DNA of 64,000 bases from Nevskia sp035651715 (GTDB lineage: Bacteria > Pseudomonadota > Gammaproteobacteria > Nevskiales > Nevskiaceae), in NCBI GenBank assembly GCA_035651715.1, contig DASRFD010000049.1, forward strand, positions 1 to 64,000, given 5' to 3'. The position numbers and the translations under genes are program-made. The notes beneath the pieces are model-generated. The model saw only the letters and a program-made list of their open reading frames with translations, did not search any database and was not told the origin of the DNA. Shown here in pieces: positions 6,930-15,687 of the stretch; positions within the stretch are counted from its first letter, which is position 1; each line of letters starts with the position of its first letter.

Positions 6930-9203
6930 CTAGAAGGAGTAGGCAAACCCGAATCCCGCCGTGTCCTTGTCGCGCAGGTAGTTGATCGCGCCGCCGCCGG
7001 TGGAGCCCTGGTAGAAGACCTGCGCGCTCCAGCGCGGACTGAACTCGACGGCGTTGATCAGCTGCCAGGTCTTGGCGCCCTGGATGAAGTTCTGCTGCGG
7101 CAGCGGCGAGCGGCCGTACAGGTCGTGCGACCAGATCAGCTGCGGCTTGAAGTTCCAGTCGAACAGGAAGTTGTCGTACTCGAGGCGGAACACCAGGCGA
7201 TAGCCGGTGGAGAACGCGGTGGCGAAGCCGCCGCTCTGCTGCGTCGGCGTGTAGCGCTCGGTCACGTAGGAGCCCAGGCTGCCGTCGGGATAGATGATGC
7301 GGGCGCCGTTGCCCTGCGCGTCCGGCGCGGTGGTGGTGCCGGGCCGGTCGCCGCTGCCGTCGGCGCCGGGGCTGGCATGGGTGCCGCTGAAATCGCCGGT
7401 CTCGAACTGCAGCCGGCTGGTGGGCGGCATGTCGGGGAACCACATCATGCCCAGCTCGGCGATGATGATGATCTGGTCGGCGCCGATCGGGTTGTCGCTG
7501 TTGCCCAGCGCGCGCAGGCCGGTGAAGTCCAGCTGCAGCGCCTGCAGGCGCTCGAAGCCGGGGATGTACTGGCCGGGCTGGATGGTCTGGCCGCGGTAGA
7601 CCGACAGGTAGTCCGGCGCGAAATCGCGGATCGCCGGAATGATCAGCGGCCGCGGGCTCGCGGCGACCTGCGCCAGCGAGGTCGCCAGGGTCGGCGAGCC
7701 CAGCACCTGCAGCGCCGTCGGCAGGTATTGCGCGTTGGCCGGGTTGGCGGCGAACTGCGTCAGCCCGGTGAGGAAGGTGGTCGACGACACCTCGATCGGC
7801 AGCCGCGGCAGCGCCGGTTGCGTCGCCGTCATGAACACGTCCTGCGACTGCACCTGCACCGGCAGGTTGGGCCGGTAGGACAGCTCGCCGGCCAGCGACC
7901 ACTTGCCGAAGTTGGTGTTGAAGCTGAAGCCGTACATCTGGATGTTGTCGGGGTAATCCCAGAAGGTCTTGGCCGTGTCGAGCGGGAACGGGTTGCCGCC
8001 GCCGGGAGCGAAGTTGCCGCCCTTGCAGTCCACCACCATGGCGGTGACGATGTTGGTGTCGCCGTCGCGGATGCAGGTCTTGTCCATCGCGTAGAAGCTC
8101 AGGTACGGCAGGCGGCTCTTGTAGCGCAGCGCGTAGAAGGACAGGTCGGTGCCGCCGTTGAGCTCGGGCAGGTACCAGCTCAGCTTGGCGCCGAACTGGC
8201 CCTGCTTCCACGGCTTTTGCGCATGGCCGACCGGCAGCACCTGCGAGTTGCCGTGGCTGGGCGAGAAGGTGGCGCCGATGCCGGGCAGCGGCTGCCGGTT
8301 ATACGGGTCCTCGTGCAGCTGGCCCAGCGACAGCAGCGCCGGCTTGCTGCCGTCGCGGGTGTAGACGTCGAACGGCCCGTAGAACGTGCCGCCCTCGGCC
8401 ACCTGCACCGGGTCCCAGCCGAACATGTAGAGCAGGTCGAGGTTGACGTTGTCGCGCAGCGCCGTGCCCAGCAGCAGCGCCGGGGTGGGGCGGAAGATCT
8501 CGGCGATCTGCGTCCCCGGCTGGAACAGCAGGCGCTCGTCGGGCGCGTTGATCTCGGCCAGGCTGTTCAGCGCCACCAGGGTCGATTCGCCCCAGCGGAT
8601 GTGCTGCCAGCCGCCGGTGAAGCTGAAGTCGTGGCCGAACGCATTGAAGACGCGGTTGACCAGGGCGTCGGTCAGCACCCAGCTCTTGCCGCCCTGGTCG
8701 CGCGCCGGCGTGGCCAGCGCGGTCTGCGACGGCTGGTAGAAGGTGTCCGGGTGGAACTCGTCCTTGGTGTCGTTGCGCGGGTCGTAGTAGCCGAGCGCGC
8801 CGACCTTGAAGTTCCAGTCGCCCCAGTGGCCGCTGACCTGGGTGTTGAGCTTGGTCAGGGCCGCGGTCAGGCTGCCTTGCGGATAGTTGAGGTCGCCGTC
8901 GTCGCGGTTGGGGCCGTTGAAGGCGCCGGGCGCGGCGACCAGGGCGCGGTTGAGGCTGGCGTCGCCGTTGAAGGAATAGCAGGCGTTGCCGCTGGCCTGG
9001 CTCTGGCAGATGTGCGGATCGAGGTTCTGCTTGTAGATCAGCCGCGCGTCCCGCGGCTCCAGGCGCCAGGCCATGCTCTGCGAAACGTAGCTCTTGGCGG
9101 TCAGGGCGAATTCGTCGCCGATCTCGATCTGTTGCGCGGCCGCGGTGCCGCTCAGCAGCAGCAGGCCCGCGCCCAGGCACTTACTCCCCCGTTTTCTCAT
9201 CAC
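6930..9203 (-). CDS. DUF1302 family outer-membrane protein
   Basis: A 757-residue protein with a signal peptide (LLLLSGTAAAQ, cleavage near residue 23), then IEIGDEFALTAKSYVSQSMA as in DUF1302 proteins. The rest alternates short beta strands rich in Trp, Tyr and Phe and ends in GFGFAYSF, an aromatic end typical of outer-membrane beta barrels. DUF1302 proteins usually pair with a DUF1329 partner and are linked to uptake or export of hydrophobic compounds; the transported substrate is not known. Here the DUF1329 gene is 36 kb away (45466-46836). GAGGAGAAGGTG precedes the ATG as a strong ribosome site. Confidence 0.9.
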   Translation of the reverse strand: MMRKRGSKCLGAGLLLLSGTAAAQQIEIGDEFALTAKSYVSQSMAWRLEPRDARLIYKQNLDPHICQSQASGNACYSFNGDASLNRALVAAPGAFNGPNRDDGDLNYPQGSLTAALTKLNTQVSGHWGDWNFKVGALGYYDPRNDTKDEFHPDTFYQPSQTALATPARDQGGKSWVLTDALVNRVFNAFGHDFSFTGGWQHIRWGESTLVALNSLAEINAPDERLLFQPGTQIAEIFRPTPALLLGTALRDNVNLDLLYMFGWDPVQVAEGGTFYGPFDVYTRDGSKPALLSLGQLHEDPYNRQPLPGIGATFSPSHGNSQVLPVGHAQKPWKQGQFGAKLSWYLPELNGGTDLSFYALRYKSRLPYLSFYAMDKTCIRDGDTNIVTAMVVDCKGGNFAPGGGNPFPLDTAKTFWDYPDNIQMYGFSFNTNFGKWSLAGELSYRPNLPVQVQSQDVFMTATQPALPRLPIEVSSTTFLTGLTQFAANPANAQYLPTALQVLGSPTLATSLAQVAASPRPLIIPAIRDFAPDYLSVYRGQTIQPGQYIPGFERLQALQLDFTGLRALGNSDNPIGADQIIIIAELGMMWFPDMPPTSRLQFETGDFSGTHASPGADGSGDRPGTTTAPDAQGNGARIIYPDGSLGSYVTERYTPTQQSGGFATAFSTGYRLVFRLEYDNFLFDWNFKPQLIWSHDLYGRSPLPQQNFIQGAKTWQLINAVEFSPRWSAQVFYQGSTGGGAINYLRDKDTAGFGFAYSF

Positions 9204-9402
9204 CTTCTCCTCCTCTCAAGGGGCGGTGCGCGGCATTACCGTCAGCCGCACTTCATCTTCCCCCGTTTGCGATTCCAGAACCAGCTGCGGCGCATTGCCG
9301 GCGGAAGCGACGCGTGCCCGCCGGGCTGCGGCATGCAGGGCCGCTCCGGATCATGTTGATGCGGCTCAGGGTCAGCACCCGGCCAGCTGGCGGCAAAGCG
9401 CC

Positions 9403-11220
9403 TCACGGCGCCTGGCCCTGCAGCGCCGCGGCGAGGTCGCCGCCCGGCGCCACCGGCAGCAGCAGGCGCGAAGGCGTGGCGCCGCCGATCGACACCAGGT
9501 TCACCCCCGGCAGCGGCACCGTATAGAGCGGCACGCCGACCAGGTACAGCCGCAGGCGGTGGCCCGCCGGGAAACGGTTGCCGACCGGCCAGAATTCGAT
9601 GTGGTACTCGCGCGTCTGCAACGGCAGCGCCGGCTGCACGTCGCTGTAGTCGCCGTAAGGCTGGACGATTTCGCCGTTCTGGTCGATCACCGAGCGCTGC
9701 CGGTCGACGCCGGGATAGGCGCTGCGCAGCCGGCCGACGCCGACGGCCGTGGCGTGGCCGTCGGGCCAGACATCGGCCAGCACGGCCCAGAGATCGTCCG
9801 CCGGCAACGCCGTCGCCACGTACAGGTCCAGGCTCGCCGGACCCGCCACGTTCACCGCGGACCGGAGCGGCGCGCTGCTGTAGGTCAGCGCCAGCGGCTC
9901 CTGGCTGTTGAGCTGGGTCAGCAGCGGCAGGGCATCGAACAGCGACGCCGCCCCGGCCGCGGCAACGGTCCAGGTGGTCGGATCGGTCGCGGTCGGCAGC
10001 GAGGCCAGGTCCAGGTAGGGCTGCGTCGCGGCCTGCTGCGGCGCGGCGCCGCTCAAGCTGCCGTCGTTGGCCGAAACCGCGCTGCCCGAGCGCGCCGGGT
10101 CGAGGAACAGCGGCTGCCAGTGCGTGCCGGGCAGCGGCCAGCCATCGCCGGTGAGCGTGGTGTTGTCGCCGTTGCTGAAGGCGTCGTGTCCGCCGTTGCC
10201 GAGCAGCAGGGTCACGGCGGGTTCGCGTTCCGCGCCGTTGTCGGCGCCGAGCAGGTAGTGATCGAGCCAGCGCTTGAACTCGGGGAAAGGCCCCAGGGTG
10301 TTGGCGGGAAAACCATCGTGCGCGCCGTAGGTGATCAGCCGCGCCGGCACTCCCGCCGCGCGCAGCTGCCGCACGCTTTCGAAGGCGCCGCGCGGCTCGG
10401 GATCGTAGAAGCTGCCGTCGGCGAGCACCGGGAAATGGTTCGGGCCGGGCAGCGGGCGCATCGCCCGCTGCCGCCAGAAGTCATCCTCGGTCGGGTGGCC
10501 CGCCAGGATGTTGAAGTAAATGCCGATCTGCCCCAGGCCGGTGTACAGCATGTCGGGAATCGGCCGCCCCTCGAAGAAGGCCGGCGGAAAATCCGCCAGC
10601 AGCGGCAGGCCCACCGAGGCGCCGACCACGATGGCCGGCGCCAGGTTGAGGATGCCGCCCGGGTACAGCAGGTCGCGGTACAGGTCGTTGGTGCCGGACA
10701 TCAGCGCCGCGGCGTCGACGCAGGCCAGCGGCAGGTGCAGGGAGTTGTAGACGATGATGGCGCTGGCCGAAAAGCCGTACAGCCCGATGTGGCCGTTGCT
10801 CCAGGGCTGCGTGCAGGCCCAGGCCAGGAATTCGGCCACGTCCTGCTGGTCGCGTGGACCGACCGGGCCCCAGGCGCCGCTGCTCTGCCCGGTGCCGCGG
10901 GCATTGACCTCGACGTAGTTGTAGGCCGGGCCGAAGGAATTGCCGAACGCGGCCGGGGCGCTGAACTGCCCCGAAAACGAGGTCGGCGCATAGGGGCTGA
11001 ACTCCACGATCAGCGGCCGCGGCCGGAAATCGCCGGCGCCGCTGACGTAGGCGCGCAGCTGCGCGCCGTCGCTGGCGGTGAAGGTCACCGGCGCGGTGAC
11101 CAGCGTGGCCGCGCCGGGCGTGCTGCCCGGGTCGCCGCCGGAGAGGGGCGCGCTGGAGCCGCCGCAGCCGGCCAGCTGGAGCAGCGCCAGTGCCGACAGC
11201 GCCGCAAGGCGCGCGTTCAC
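9403..11220 (-). CDS. Exported CocE/NonD-like (S15-type) alpha/beta hydrolase, lipoprotein
   Basis: The 605-residue protein starts with GTG at 11220, which overlaps the stop of the upstream SDR gene as GTGA, indicating translational coupling. The N-terminus ends in LLQLAGC (Cys19), a good lipobox. An alpha/beta-hydrolase core follows, with VEFSPYAP, YNYVEVNARGTGQSSG and the nucleophile loop GLYGFSASA. The C-terminal third is the beta-rich domain seen in X-Pro dipeptidyl-peptidase and cocaine-esterase-like enzymes. Probable role is hydrolysis of an ester or amide at the cell envelope. A second protein of similar plan lies at 57323-59179. Confidence 0.8.
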   Translation of the reverse strand: MNARLAALSALALLQLAGCGGSSAPLSGGDPGSTPGAATLVTAPVTFTASDGAQLRAYVSGAGDFRPRPLIVEFSPYAPTSFSGQFSAPAAFGNSFGPAYNYVEVNARGTGQSSGAWGPVGPRDQQDVAEFLAWACTQPWSNGHIGLYGFSASAIIVYNSLHLPLACVDAAALMSGTNDLYRDLLYPGGILNLAPAIVVGASVGLPLLADFPPAFFEGRPIPDMLYTGLGQIGIYFNILAGHPTEDDFWRQRAMRPLPGPNHFPVLADGSFYDPEPRGAFESVRQLRAAGVPARLITYGAHDGFPANTLGPFPEFKRWLDHYLLGADNGAEREPAVTLLLGNGGHDAFSNGDNTTLTGDGWPLPGTHWQPLFLDPARSGSAVSANDGSLSGAAPQQAATQPYLDLASLPTATDPTTWTVAAAGAASLFDALPLLTQLNSQEPLALTYSSAPLRSAVNVAGPASLDLYVATALPADDLWAVLADVWPDGHATAVGVGRLRSAYPGVDRQRSVIDQNGEIVQPYGDYSDVQPALPLQTREYHIEFWPVGNRFPAGHRLRLYLVGVPLYTVPLPGVNLVSIGGATPSRLLLPVAPGGDLAAALQGQAP

Positions 11221-12074
11221 GCCGCCTTCTCCGGCTGCGGCCGCAGCAACAGGTTCAGGCGGTCGTTGAGCAGGCGCATCACCCACTCGTAAGGCGGGGC
11301 GAACAGGCGCTGCGCCCACCAGCCCAGGCGCACGTCGGCGGAGGTGAACACCATGTAGCGGCGGCGGCGGATGCCGCGCAGGATCGCCCGCGCCGCGCGC
11401 TCGGGCGATACCGCGTGGCTCTGGAAGCGGCGCTTCAGCGCCTGCATCTGCGGGCTGTTGCCGTCCACGCCCTCGATCTCCACCGTGCGCACCAGCCCGG
11501 TGTCGACCCCGCCGGGGCAGACCAGGCTCACGTCGATGCGGTGGCGGCGCAGGTCGAAGCGCAGCACCTCCGACACGCCGCGCAGCCCGAACTTGCTGGC
11601 GCTGTAGGGCGCGTGCCAGGGCAGGCCGAACAGCCCCGCCGCGGAGGACACGTTGACCAGGTGGCCGCCGCGGCTCGCCGCGATCATCGGCGGGATGAAG
11701 CATTCCATCACGTGGATCGGCCCCATCAGGTTCACCTCGATGGCGCGGCGCCACTGCTCGTGGCGCAGGCGCTCGATCGCCCCCCAGATGGCGATGCCGG
11801 CGATGTTCATCACCACGTCCATGCTGCCGTGGGCGCGGTGCAGGTCGGCGGCGAACGCGCGCACCGCCTCGTAGCTGGACACGTCCAGCGCGCGCCAGTC
11901 CGCCACCTGGCCGCCCGCGGCGCGGATCTGCGCGACCGCCGCCTCCAGCGCCTGCGGGCTGATGTCGGTGAGGAACAGCCGCGCGCCTTCGCGCGCGGCG
12001 GCGAACGCGGTGGCGCGGCCGATGCCGCTGGCGGCGCCGGTGATGAAGACCTTCTTGTCGCGCAGGCTCTTGAT
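11217..12074 (-). CDS. Short-chain dehydrogenase/reductase with no canonical start codon
   Basis: The frame encodes a classical SDR of about 285 residues. It has VFITGAASGIG at the N-terminus, VVMNIAGIAIWG, LVNVSSAAGLFG and the catalytic YSASKFG. However, no ATG, GTG or TTG precedes the glycine-rich NAD(P) site in frame before the stop at 12150-12152. A strong GGAGGA sits 6 bases before ATC at 12074-12072, exactly where ATG would be expected (ATCAAGAGCCTG, reading I/M-K-S-L-R-D-K-K). CTG 12065 is another option. The first ordinary start is GTG 11906, which would delete the cofactor site. Sequencing error, ATG loss or a rare start are all possible. It is coupled to the hydrolase gene downstream. 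Confidence 0.75.
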   Translation of the reverse strand: MKSLRDKKVFITGAASGIGRATAFAAAREGARLFLTDISPQALEAAVAQIRAAGGQVADWRALDVSSYEAVRAFAADLHRAHGSMDVVMNIAGIAIWGAIERLRHEQWRRAIEVNLMGPIHVMECFIPPMIAASRGGHLVNVSSAAGLFGLPWHAPYSASKFGLRGVSEVLRFDLRRHRIDVSLVCPGGVDTGLVRTVEIEGVDGNSPQMQALKRRFQSHAVSPERAARAILRGIRRRRYMVFTSADVRLGWWAQRLFAPPYEWVMRLLNDRLNLLLRPQPEKAA

Positions 12075-12284
12075 GACGCTTCCTCCCGCTGAGCGGCGCT
12101 GCGGCCGGGCGCGACCGCGCCGGAGGCGCGCCGCACATGCGGAAAAATCTTAGGAAGGAGGCGGCTCCGGGCCTAGGCCCGGGATCGGCCAAAGCCTGTA
12201 TCAAAAACGGCCATAATCCCGATGCTGTCCGTAGTTGTGACAGGATGCGCCATCGCCGCCGCAGGGGGAGGACCCGGACGAGCC

Positions 12285-13337
12285 ATGCCCAAGTTTGTCA
12301 GCAATCCCGCCCTGGGCTGGGTCTCGGCGCGCCATCTGCAGCACGTGGTGGCGCGGGCCGAGGCCGCCGGCATCTCGATGGACGCGCTGCTGGCCGAAGG
12401 CGGCCTGGACAAGGCGCGCCTGGCCGACGCCGACGCCGCCATTCCGCTCAGCGCGCTGGAGGCCATGCTCGCCGCCGTGTCCGGCCGCTACTCCGATCCG
12501 CTGATGGGCCTGCACCTGGCCAGCGATATCCAGCCCGCCACCTACGGCGCCATCGGCTACATCATGCAGGCCTGCACCACCCTCGGCGACGCGCTGGAAG
12601 TGGTGACGCGCTACAACGGCCTGCTCAGCAACATCGGCCGCACCTCCCTGGTCCCCGCGCCCGGCCTGCTGCAGATGCGCTGGGAGTGCAGCGTCGGCAG
12701 CGCGGCGCTGCGGCGCCAGGCCACCGAGTACGTGTTCGGCTCCTTCGTCGGCCTGGTGCGCCTGCTGCTGCCGGAGCAGGCCGGCCTGCTGCAGGCCGTG
12801 CACTTCGCCCACCCGCGCCCGGCCGGCGCCGAGCTGGTGCGCGAGTACTTCTCCTTCTTCAAGTGCCCGGTGTACTTCGACAAGCCGGTGTCGAGCCTGT
12901 TCATCGCCGGCGCCGCGCTCAAGGCGCGCCTGCACCACGGCGACGCCTTCCTCAAGGACGTGCTCGACCGCCACGCCCAGGAGCTGCTGCGCCAGCGCGG
13001 GCAGAAAGCATCGCTGCGGGACGAGGTGCGCCACCTGGTCGCCGCCATGATCATCGACGGCGTGCCGACCAAGGACATGGTGGCGCAGCAGCTCGGCCTC
13101 AGCGCCCGCAGCCTGCACCGCAAGCTGGAGGAGCAGGGCACCGGCTACCGCGAGATCCTCGACGAGGTGCGCCTGGCCATCGCCCAGCAGCGCCTGCGCG
13201 ACCCGGCCGAGTCGGTCAGCAGCATCGCCGCGTACCTCGGCTTCCACTCGCACCAGGCTTTCCTGCGCTGGTACAAGCAGAACACCGGCAGGACGCCGGG
13301 CGAACACCGCAGGCAGCTGGCAGGCCGCCCGTCATGA
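12285..13337 (+). CDS. AraC-family regulator, OruR/ArgR type
   Basis: A 350-residue protein. The N-terminal two thirds is the Arabinose_bd-type sensor domain (GLHLASDIQPATYGAIGYIM near residue 90). The C-terminal AraC helix-turn-helix pair contains VAQQLGLSARSLHRKLEEQG and SSIAAYLGFHSHQAFLRWYK. ATG 12285 was chosen over an in-frame ATG at 12222 because the family N-terminus starts at MPKFVSNPALGWVSARHLQ. It is divergent from the SDR-hydrolase pair, which is its probable target. It overlaps the CMD gene by ATGA (13334-13337), so both are translated together. Confidence 0.85.
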   Translation: MPKFVSNPALGWVSARHLQHVVARAEAAGISMDALLAEGGLDKARLADADAAIPLSALEAMLAAVSGRYSDPLMGLHLASDIQPATYGAIGYIMQACTTLGDALEVVTRYNGLLSNIGRTSLVPAPGLLQMRWECSVGSAALRRQATEYVFGSFVGLVRLLLPEQAGLLQAVHFAHPRPAGAELVREYFSFFKCPVYFDKPVSSLFIAGAALKARLHHGDAFLKDVLDRHAQELLRQRGQKASLRDEVRHLVAAMIIDGVPTKDMVAQQLGLSARSLHRKLEEQGTGYREILDEVRLAIAQQRLRDPAESVSSIAAYLGFHSHQAFLRWYKQNTGRTPGEHRRQLAGRPS

Positions 13338-14002
13338 ATCTCGAACCCGTCCTCGACCACACCGGCCTGCACCCGGCCGCCGGCTGGATCGCCGCGCCGC
13401 AGCGCATTCCCACGCCGCCGCCGGGGCGGCGCGGCCTGGCCTTCCGCGGCATGTCGCTGGCGGCCCGCGCCTTCGGCCGCGCCGAGGTGCCGGACATCTT
13501 CGCGGTGTTCCACCTCAATGCGCGGCTGTTCTGGCCCTGGCTGTTCTTCGCCTCCCGCCTGATGCCGGGCGGGCGCCTGCCGGCGCGCGAGCGGGAGAAG
13601 CTGATCCTGCGCACCGCCTGGCTCACCCGCAGCCTTTACGAGTGGGGCCAGCACGTGGAGATCGGCCTGCGCGTGGGGCTGGGCGACGCCGAGATCCTGC
13701 GCGTCGCCCGCGGGCCGGAGCAGTGCGAAGATCCCGCCGAGCGCCTGCTGCTGCAGGCCTGCGACGAGCTGGTGCGCGGGCGCCACCTCGCCGAGGCCAC
13801 CTGGGCGCAGCTGGCGCAGCGCTACGACGACAAGCGGCTGATCGAGATCGTGATCCTGGTCGGCCACTACGTCATGGTCGCCGGGTTCCTCAACAGCGCC
13901 GGTTTGAAGCTGGAGCCCCCGATCGCGGCGAAGCTGGAGGCCTTCCACCAGCGGCTGGCGGCTCAAGGCCTTCAGGCCGGAGAGCCGGCCATTCCCGGTT
14001 GA
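13334..14002 (+). CDS. Carboxymuconolactone decarboxylase family protein
   Basis: The 222-residue protein begins MNLEPVLDHTGLHPAAGW. Its core, LPAREREKLILRTAWLTRSLYEWGQHVEIG, shown here by key residues ERE..LR.A...S.YEW.QH, matches the helical CMD/AhpD-like fold. YEWGQH replaces the redox CxxC of AhpD, so a peroxidase-type thiol activity is not expected. Such proteins occur widely beside AraC regulators and oxidoreductases; the reaction is unknown. Start ATG 13334 overlaps the AraC stop. Confidence 0.8.
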   Translation: MNLEPVLDHTGLHPAAGWIAAPQRIPTPPPGRRGLAFRGMSLAARAFGRAEVPDIFAVFHLNARLFWPWLFFASRLMPGGRLPAREREKLILRTAWLTRSLYEWGQHVEIGLRVGLGDAEILRVARGPEQCEDPAERLLLQACDELVRGRHLAEATWAQLAQRYDDKRLIEIVILVGHYVMVAGFLNSAGLKLEPPIAAKLEAFHQRLAAQGLQAGEPAIPG

Positions 14003-14037
14003 AGCGGTGGGGCGGCCTGCGGCCTGCCTGGATCGGT

Positions 14038-14661
14038 TCACCGCGCCATCAGGGTCTCGAACCGCCGCCTCACCTCCGGCCATTCCGCCGCCACGATCGA
14101 GTACCGCGCCGAGTCGCGCGCGATGAAGTCCGCCGCCATGCGGTGGGAGCGCAGGACGCCCTCGAAGCGGCAGCCGATCCGCTCCATCGCCGCGCGCGAG
14201 CGCGCGTTGCGCACATCGGTGTGCAGGCAGACCCGCAGCATGCCCCAGGTGTCGAAGGCGTGGCCCAGCATCAGCCGCTTGGCCTCGGTGTTGGCGCCGC
14301 TGCGCACCGCGCCCGGCGCCAGCCAGGTGTAGCCGATCTCGCCGGCGTCCGGTGCGGCCCGCCCATGGCGTTGATGCCCCGGCGGCCAGGCCCACCATTC
14401 GAGCAGGAAGAAGCGGGTCGAGCCCAGCACCACGCCGTCCTCCTGCCGCACGGTGGCGAAGGGCAGGGCGGCGCCGGCATCGCGCATCGCCAGCGCCGCG
14501 GCGACGTAGCGCTCCGCCTCCGCCGCGCCGCGCGGCACCGGGCTCCACTGGTACAGCCCCGCGTCGCCGGCCGAGGCCGCCGCCAGCCCCGGAATATGCC
14601 GGGTGTCGAGAGGTTCGAGCCGGATGTGCCGGCCGTGCAGGGTCAGCGCTTCGATGTTCAT
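14038..14661 (-). CDS. GNAT-family N-acetyltransferase, RimJ/RimL-like
   Basis: A 207-residue protein with a full GNAT fold: RLEPLDTRHIPGL near the N-terminus, GSTRFFLL and GEIGYTWLAP in the middle, and NTEAKRLMLGHAFDTWG as the acetyl-CoA binding region. VCLHTDVRNARSRAAMERIG and FEGVLRSHR follow, as in RimL-type ribosomal-protein acetyltransferases and relatives. It probably acetylates an N-terminal or side-chain amine, or an amino acid or antibiotic; the substrate cannot be told. It is convergent with the CMD gene and on the same strand as, but 3' of, the desaturase-like gene. Confidence 0.85.
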   Translation of the reverse strand: MNIEALTLHGRHIRLEPLDTRHIPGLAAASAGDAGLYQWSPVPRGAAEAERYVAAALAMRDAGAALPFATVRQEDGVVLGSTRFFLLEWWAWPPGHQRHGRAAPDAGEIGYTWLAPGAVRSGANTEAKRLMLGHAFDTWGMLRVCLHTDVRNARSRAAMERIGCRFEGVLRSHRMAADFIARDSARYSIVAAEWPEVRRRFETLMAR

Positions 14662-14708
14662 GGCGCGGCACTATGCGCCCCCGCCGGGTGGGGGACAAGA
14701 GACAGGCC

Positions 14709-15593
14709 CTAGGCGCGGTTCCTGGTCCACTCGGGCGGGGCCCACAGGTGCTTCAGGCGCAGCCACAACGGCCCGGGCCGCAGTACCTCGCGCCACATCC
14801 CGGCGAACTCGTGGAAGTTGAGCTTGAGCAGGTTGCCGCTGCGCGGCTGGCGCGGCACGCCGTAGTCCACCGCCTCGCGCTCCTCGACGTAGGTGCCGAA
14901 CAGGCGGTCGAACACGATCAGCACGCCGCCGTAGTTGTGGTCGATGTAGCGCGGGTTGCGGCCGTGGTGCGCGCGGTGGTTGCTGGGGGTGTCGAACAGG
15001 TACTCGACCCAGGGGTGCAGCTTGCCCACGCTCTCGGTGTGGATGAAGAACTGGTAGCTCAGGTCGCAGGCGTAAAGGAAGAACACCACTGCCGGGTGCA
15101 CCCCCAGCAGCACCAGCGGCATGAAGAACAGCCACCAGCCGGTGACCGAGTAGAGCAGGCCCTGGCGCATCGCCGTGGTCATGTTCATGCGCTCGCCCGA
15201 GTGATGCACCACGTGCGCGCTCCAGAACCAGCGCACGCGGTGGCTGGTGCGGTGGAACCAGTAGTAGCAGAATTCCACGCCGGCGAAGATCGGCAGGATG
15301 GTCCAGCCGTTGGCGGGGATGGTCCACAACCGGTGGGCGTAAAACCAGCCGGCCGCCGCGCCGGTGACCAGCGCGTACGCGCCCAGCTCGAACAGCTGGT
15401 AGGCGGCTCCCAGGCCGAGGTTGACCAGGATGTCGCGGCCGCGGAACTGCTCCGGCCGGCCGCGCCGGCGCATCGCCCACCACTCCAGCGCGAAGCCGAG
15501 CAGGAACAGCGGCGTCATCGCCGTCAGCAGCAGCTGCTTCCAGTCCGCGTCCGGCCCCAGCAGTGCCTGCACCTGCGTCATCCAGTCCATCAT
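14709..15593 (-). CDS. Sterol desaturase / fatty acid hydroxylase family membrane protein
   Basis: The 294-residue protein has four or five membrane segments and the three His clusters that bind a di-iron centre: YYWFHRTSHR, SAHVVHHSGE and NHRAHHGRN, with a late WVEYLFDTPSNH. Members hydroxylate or desaturate lipids and sterols in the membrane using O2. The length and HxxxH/HxxHH spacing are normal, so it is likely active. It starts at ATG 15593 (ATG 15590 is next to it), 94 bases from the divergent AraC gene, its probable regulator. The lipid substrate is unknown. Confidence 0.85.
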   Translation of the reverse strand: MMDWMTQVQALLGPDADWKQLLLTAMTPLFLLGFALEWWAMRRRGRPEQFRGRDILVNLGLGAAYQLFELGAYALVTGAAAGWFYAHRLWTIPANGWTILPIFAGVEFCYYWFHRTSHRVRWFWSAHVVHHSGERMNMTTAMRQGLLYSVTGWWLFFMPLVLLGVHPAVVFFLYACDLSYQFFIHTESVGKLHPWVEYLFDTPSNHRAHHGRNPRYIDHNYGGVLIVFDRLFGTYVEEREAVDYGVPRQPRSGNLLKLNFHEFAGMWREVLRPGPLWLRLKHLWAPPEWTRNRA

Positions 15594-15687
15594 GCCCGGT
15601 CCTCCCGGAATTCCGATGGCGGCATTGTTCCGTCAGGCGGGCCCGCGGGGATTGACCCGGCCGGACAAATTTTTGACACTTCCCGCC

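Noticed and set aside
5093..6985. Long plus-strand frame of 630 codons across the GH5 gene
   Set aside because: It lies antisense to a gene with intact catalytic motifs. Its product is Arg/Ala/Val/Gln-rich with no family pattern, as expected from GC-skewed third positions.
9094..11292. Long plus-strand frame across the CocE-like hydrolase
   Set aside because: It is antisense to a well supported lipoprotein hydrolase and has no conserved motif.
11217..11906. SDR starting at GTG 11906
   Set aside because: It would remove the glycine-rich cofactor site and the first beta-alpha units. The coding sequence clearly continues upstream.
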